Shown here: piece by piece, positions 11,998 through 13,086 of the stretch | How the letters are laid out: the number at the start of each line of letters is the position of its first letter | How positions within the stretch are numbered: the stretch's first letter is position 1 | Assembly: GCA_036169815.1 (NCBI GenBank) | Contig: JAVHOA010000067.1 | Span: 1-13,086 of the forward strand | DNA length: 13,086 nucleotides | Reading direction: 5' to 3' | Origin: Hydrocurvibacter sp036169815 | GTDB lineage: Bacteria > Campylobacterota > Campylobacteria > Campylobacterales > Sulfurimonadaceae | The notes under the pieces: model-generated | Databases searched by the model: none | The model's input: the letters and a program-made list of their open reading frames with translations, nothing else | What the model was told of the DNA's origin: nothing | Translations under genes and position numbers: made by a program

Positions 11998-12963
11998 TTA
12001 ATATCTAATTCCAACCGCACTACGTACTTTTTCTATTACCTCTGCAGCCGTTGCTGTTGCTTTTTGTGCGCCTGCATGTAAAATGTCACGTACTTCATTT
12101 TGGTGCGTGGCATAATACGCTCGTCTTTGTCTGTAAGGAGCATAATAATCCCAAATCACTTCAGAGAGATAGAGTTTAAAGTGTCCATGACCCTCTCCGC
12201 CCTTTTTATAACGCTCCTGTAAAGCCATACGTTTTTCGTCTTCTAAGAAAAGTTTTGCGATATTATAGACATTGCACCCCTCGTAATCTTTTGGTTCTTC
12301 CATGGGCACATTTTCAGTAACAATCTTTTTGATTACTTTTTGTTGGGCTTTTTCTTCCCCAAAGATATTGATGGTATTGCCATAACTTTTAGACATCTTC
12401 TGTCCATCAATCCCTGGAACTGTTGCAACATTTTCATCTACACGGTAGCTTGGAAGTTTTAAAATATTTCCATGGGCGTTGTTAAAGCGAATGGCAATAT
12501 CGCGTGCAATCTCTACATGTTGAATCTGGTCTTTTCCAACAGGTACAATATCGGGAGAAAAAAGCAAAATATCCGCCGCCATCAAAACAGGATAGGAAAA
12601 AAGGGAGTGATTTGTTGCAAAGCCGCGCGCAGTTTTATCTTTGTAGCTATGCGCTCGCTCTAAAAGCCCTGTTGGAGTAAAAGAGGAGAGAACCCAGTAA
12701 AGCTCTAAAACCTCTTTTACATCCGATTGCACCCAAAAAGTGGACTTTTCTGGATCCATTCCAAGAGCTAAAAAGTCGCTTGCTGCTTGCATTGTAAGTG
12801 CCTTTAAGCGTTCTCCATCAGTGACCGTTGTCATAGCATGGTAGTTTGCAATAAAAGCAAAAATCTCATTTTTGTTTTGTTCATCAATCATAGGCTTGAT
12901 AGAACCAAAGTAGTTTCCTATATGAAGGTCGCCAGAGGGCTGGATTCCGGTCAAAAGTCTCAT
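11998..12963 (-). CDS. trpS: Tryptophanyl-tRNA synthetase
   Basis: This class I aminoacyl-tRNA synthetase charges tRNA-Trp. It has 321 residues, normal for the bacterial enzyme. The ATP-binding signatures are G-I-Q-P-S-G-D-L-H-I-G-N (6-17, the HIGH motif) and G-Q-K-M-S-K-S-Y-G-N (187-196, the KMSKS loop). A-A-D-I-L-L and V-G-K-D-Q-I-Q-H (129-149) form the tryptophan and adenylate pocket typical of TrpRS. GGAAA lies 4 nt before the ATG on the minus strand. It is convergent with the pentahaem cytochrome gene and divergent from the gene entering at the right edge. Confidence 0.97.
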   Translation of the reverse strand: MRLLTGIQPSGDLHIGNYFGSIKPMIDEQNKNEIFAFIANYHAMTTVTDGERLKALTMQAASDFLALGMDPEKSTFWVQSDVKEVLELYWVLSSFTPTGLLERAHSYKDKTARGFATNHSLFSYPVLMAADILLFSPDIVPVGKDQIQHVEIARDIAIRFNNAHGNILKLPSYRVDENVATVPGIDGQKMSKSYGNTINIFGEEKAQQKVIKKIVTENVPMEEPKDYEGCNVYNIAKLFLEDEKRMALQERYKKGGEGHGHFKLYLSEVIWDYYAPYRQRRAYYATHQNEVRDILHAGAQKATATAAEVIEKVRSAVGIRY

Positions 12964-12994
12964 AAAGTTTCCATTTGTAAATTATTTTTTCGAA

Positions 12995-13000
12995 ATTATA
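12995..13000 (-). promoter_or_regulatory. Putative -10 box of trpS
   Basis: TATAAT reads on the minus strand from 13000 to 12995, about 32 nt before the trpS ATG. No good -35 box is visible at 16-18 bp. Confidence 0.35.
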
Positions 13001-13069
13001 TCCAATTCAGTTTCGCTGTGCTATTCTTTACGTAAATAAAGGCACTTGCTGCTTCATAAAGGATTGATA

Positions 13070-13086
13070 ATGAGTGTACAAATCAG
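13070..13086 (+). CDS. 5' end of an unidentified gene, cut by the window edge
   Basis: An ATG at 13070 is preceded by AAAGGA (13058-13063) with 6 nt spacing. The visible codons read M-S-V-Q-I. This is too short to identify. The spacing and orientation, divergent from trpS, support a real start. Confidence 0.5.

Noticed and set aside
1..13086. Mobile elements, CRISPR arrays, toxin-antitoxin pairs and tRNA genes
   Set aside because: No transposase, integrase, direct-repeat array, tRNA-like cloverleaf or antitoxin pair was found; the window reads as ordinary chromosomal DNA.

Overview
The window looks like chromosomal DNA of a moderately AT-rich Campylobacterota (epsilonproteobacterial) species, probably close to Sulfurospirillum. 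This is inferred from three things: a split PAS/chemoreceptor pair of the CetB/CetA energy-taxis type, a cytochrome bd operon preceded by a DUF4492 gene, and a high load of periplasmic redox proteins. No tRNA, rRNA, CRISPR array, insertion sequence or prophage gene was seen.

Layout. Positions 11-262 hold a self-contained unit: promoter, a 43-residue extremely acidic small protein, and an intrinsic terminator. Positions 351-1963 hold a PAS redox/energy sensor and a membrane-anchored methyl-accepting chemotaxis protein, closed by a terminator. Positions 2001-5172 hold a cytochrome bd oxidase operon: DUF4492 protein, cydA, cydB and a 44-residue single-span membrane protein too short for routine calling, again with a terminator. 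Positions 5204-5446 are a long regulatory region with regularly spaced TCACA/TGTGA half-sites. It precedes three genes for exported redox proteins (5447-8086): a Tat-exported flavoprotein of the flavocytochrome c sulfide dehydrogenase family, a Tat-exported Rieske protein and a small class II-type cytochrome c. A bidirectional terminator separates this cluster from ribA. Then follow ribA (-), hemB (+), argF (+), a pentaheme cytochrome c (+), trpS (-) and the first codons of another + strand gene at the right edge.

How the parts may work together. Cytochrome bd is a quinol oxidase with high oxygen affinity, and the PAS/MCP pair would steer cells by sensing redox state, so the left half fits a microaerobic or respiratory lifestyle. 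The flavoprotein-Rieske-cytochrome cluster is the most interesting part. Its flavoprotein resembles FccB but lacks both the cysteine that covalently binds FAD and one partner of the redox disulfide, so its substrate may not be sulfide. The gene order suggests a periplasmic electron chain (flavin, then 2Fe-2S, then haem c) that I do not recognise as a described system. The right half is mainly housekeeping biosynthesis (riboflavin, haem, arginine, tryptophanyl-tRNA) with an orphan multihaem cytochrome between argF and trpS.
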